From: an uncultured Pseudomonadota bacterium
GTDB taxonomy: Bacteria; Pseudomonadota; Gammaproteobacteria; Burkholderiales; Nitrosomonadaceae
Assembly: GCA_903957805.1 (NCBI GenBank)
Contig: CAJBQQ010000201.1
Location: forward strand, 1-5,189
Direction: 5' to 3'
DNA: 5,189 nt
Shown piece after piece: positions 5,093-5,189 of this stretch. The notes under the pieces were generated by a model that saw only the letters and a list, made by a program, of their open reading frames with translations, did not search any database and was not told where the DNA came from. A program made the position numbers and the translations under genes. Positions within the stretch are counted from its first letter, which is position 1, and every line of letters starts with the position of its first letter.

Positions 5093-5189
5093 TCAGCGCG
5101 GTTTGCGAGGAGCGTTGGCAAACAAGCGGTCGTAAAGAAAATTAGGAAGTAGTCTTAGCGCCCGTGCAACGATCGCCATTTGCCACGGA
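5093..5189 (-). CDS. C-terminal end of a short-chain dehydrogenase/reductase (SDR), partial
   Basis: On the minus strand an open frame enters at the window edge and stops at TGA (complement of 5093-5095), giving 31 residues: PWQMAIVARALR, then LLPNFLYDRLFAN, and a basic end APRKPR. A 'LLP-x-x-L/F-Y-D-R' helix with a terminal R-K-P-R tail is what I associate with the C-termini of classical SDR oxidoreductases in proteobacteria. The nucleotide-binding GxxxGxG and catalytic YxxxK motifs would lie outside the window, so the reaction cannot be stated. It converges on the 4370 gene across a 258-bp palindrome-rich spacer. The frame is secure only by its protein-like composition; the family call is moderate. 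Confidence 0.5.
   Translation of the reverse strand, partial: PWQMAIVARALRLLPNFLYDRLFANAPRKPR

Overview
The window looks like ordinary chromosome of a proteobacterium, most likely a gammaproteobacterium of roughly balanced GC content. The grounds are a SrkA/RdoA (YihE) kinase very close to the E. coli type, a YchJ-family SEC-C protein, a bacterial RIO kinase of the kind common in Proteobacteria, a b561-like cytochrome and a PsiE-family membrane protein. No mobile element, CRISPR array, tRNA or rRNA was recognised. The species cannot be named from this sequence alone.

Layout. Bases 1-183 hold the C-terminal end of a plus-strand SRPBCC (START-like) protein. After a 71-bp gap comes srkA (255-1253, GTG start), then a ychJ-like gene (1302-1706) 48 bp downstream and probably cotranscribed. 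The ychJ-like gene meets a minus-strand RIO kinase gene (2558-1707) tail to tail: the two stop codons touch with no base between them. Upstream of the RIO gene on the same strand, across a 210-bp gap, is a four-histidine cytochrome b561-like membrane protein (3350-2769). A 308-bp divergent intergenic region with one clear inverted repeat separates it from a plus-strand psiE-family gene (3659-4207). An AT-rich inverted repeat follows, then a spacer with repeated CTTCAT words, then an unrecognised 154-residue protein with a secretion-type N-terminus and one membrane segment (4370-4834). The window ends with a palindrome-rich spacer (4835-5092) and the C-terminal end of a minus-strand short-chain dehydrogenase (5189-5093).

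How the genes might work together. The left half pairs two unrelated protein-kinase-like-fold enzymes (SrkA and RIO) around a small zinc-motif protein, which suggests stress or translation housekeeping but is not a recognised operon. The right half is membrane-centred: a b-type cytochrome, a PsiE protein and an orphan membrane protein. No firm functional link among these is visible. I found no clear new defence or biosynthetic system. The parts most worth a second look are the foldable non-coding region 4909-5050, the repeated CTTCAT and GTTGAGAG words between genes, and the orphan gene at 4370.
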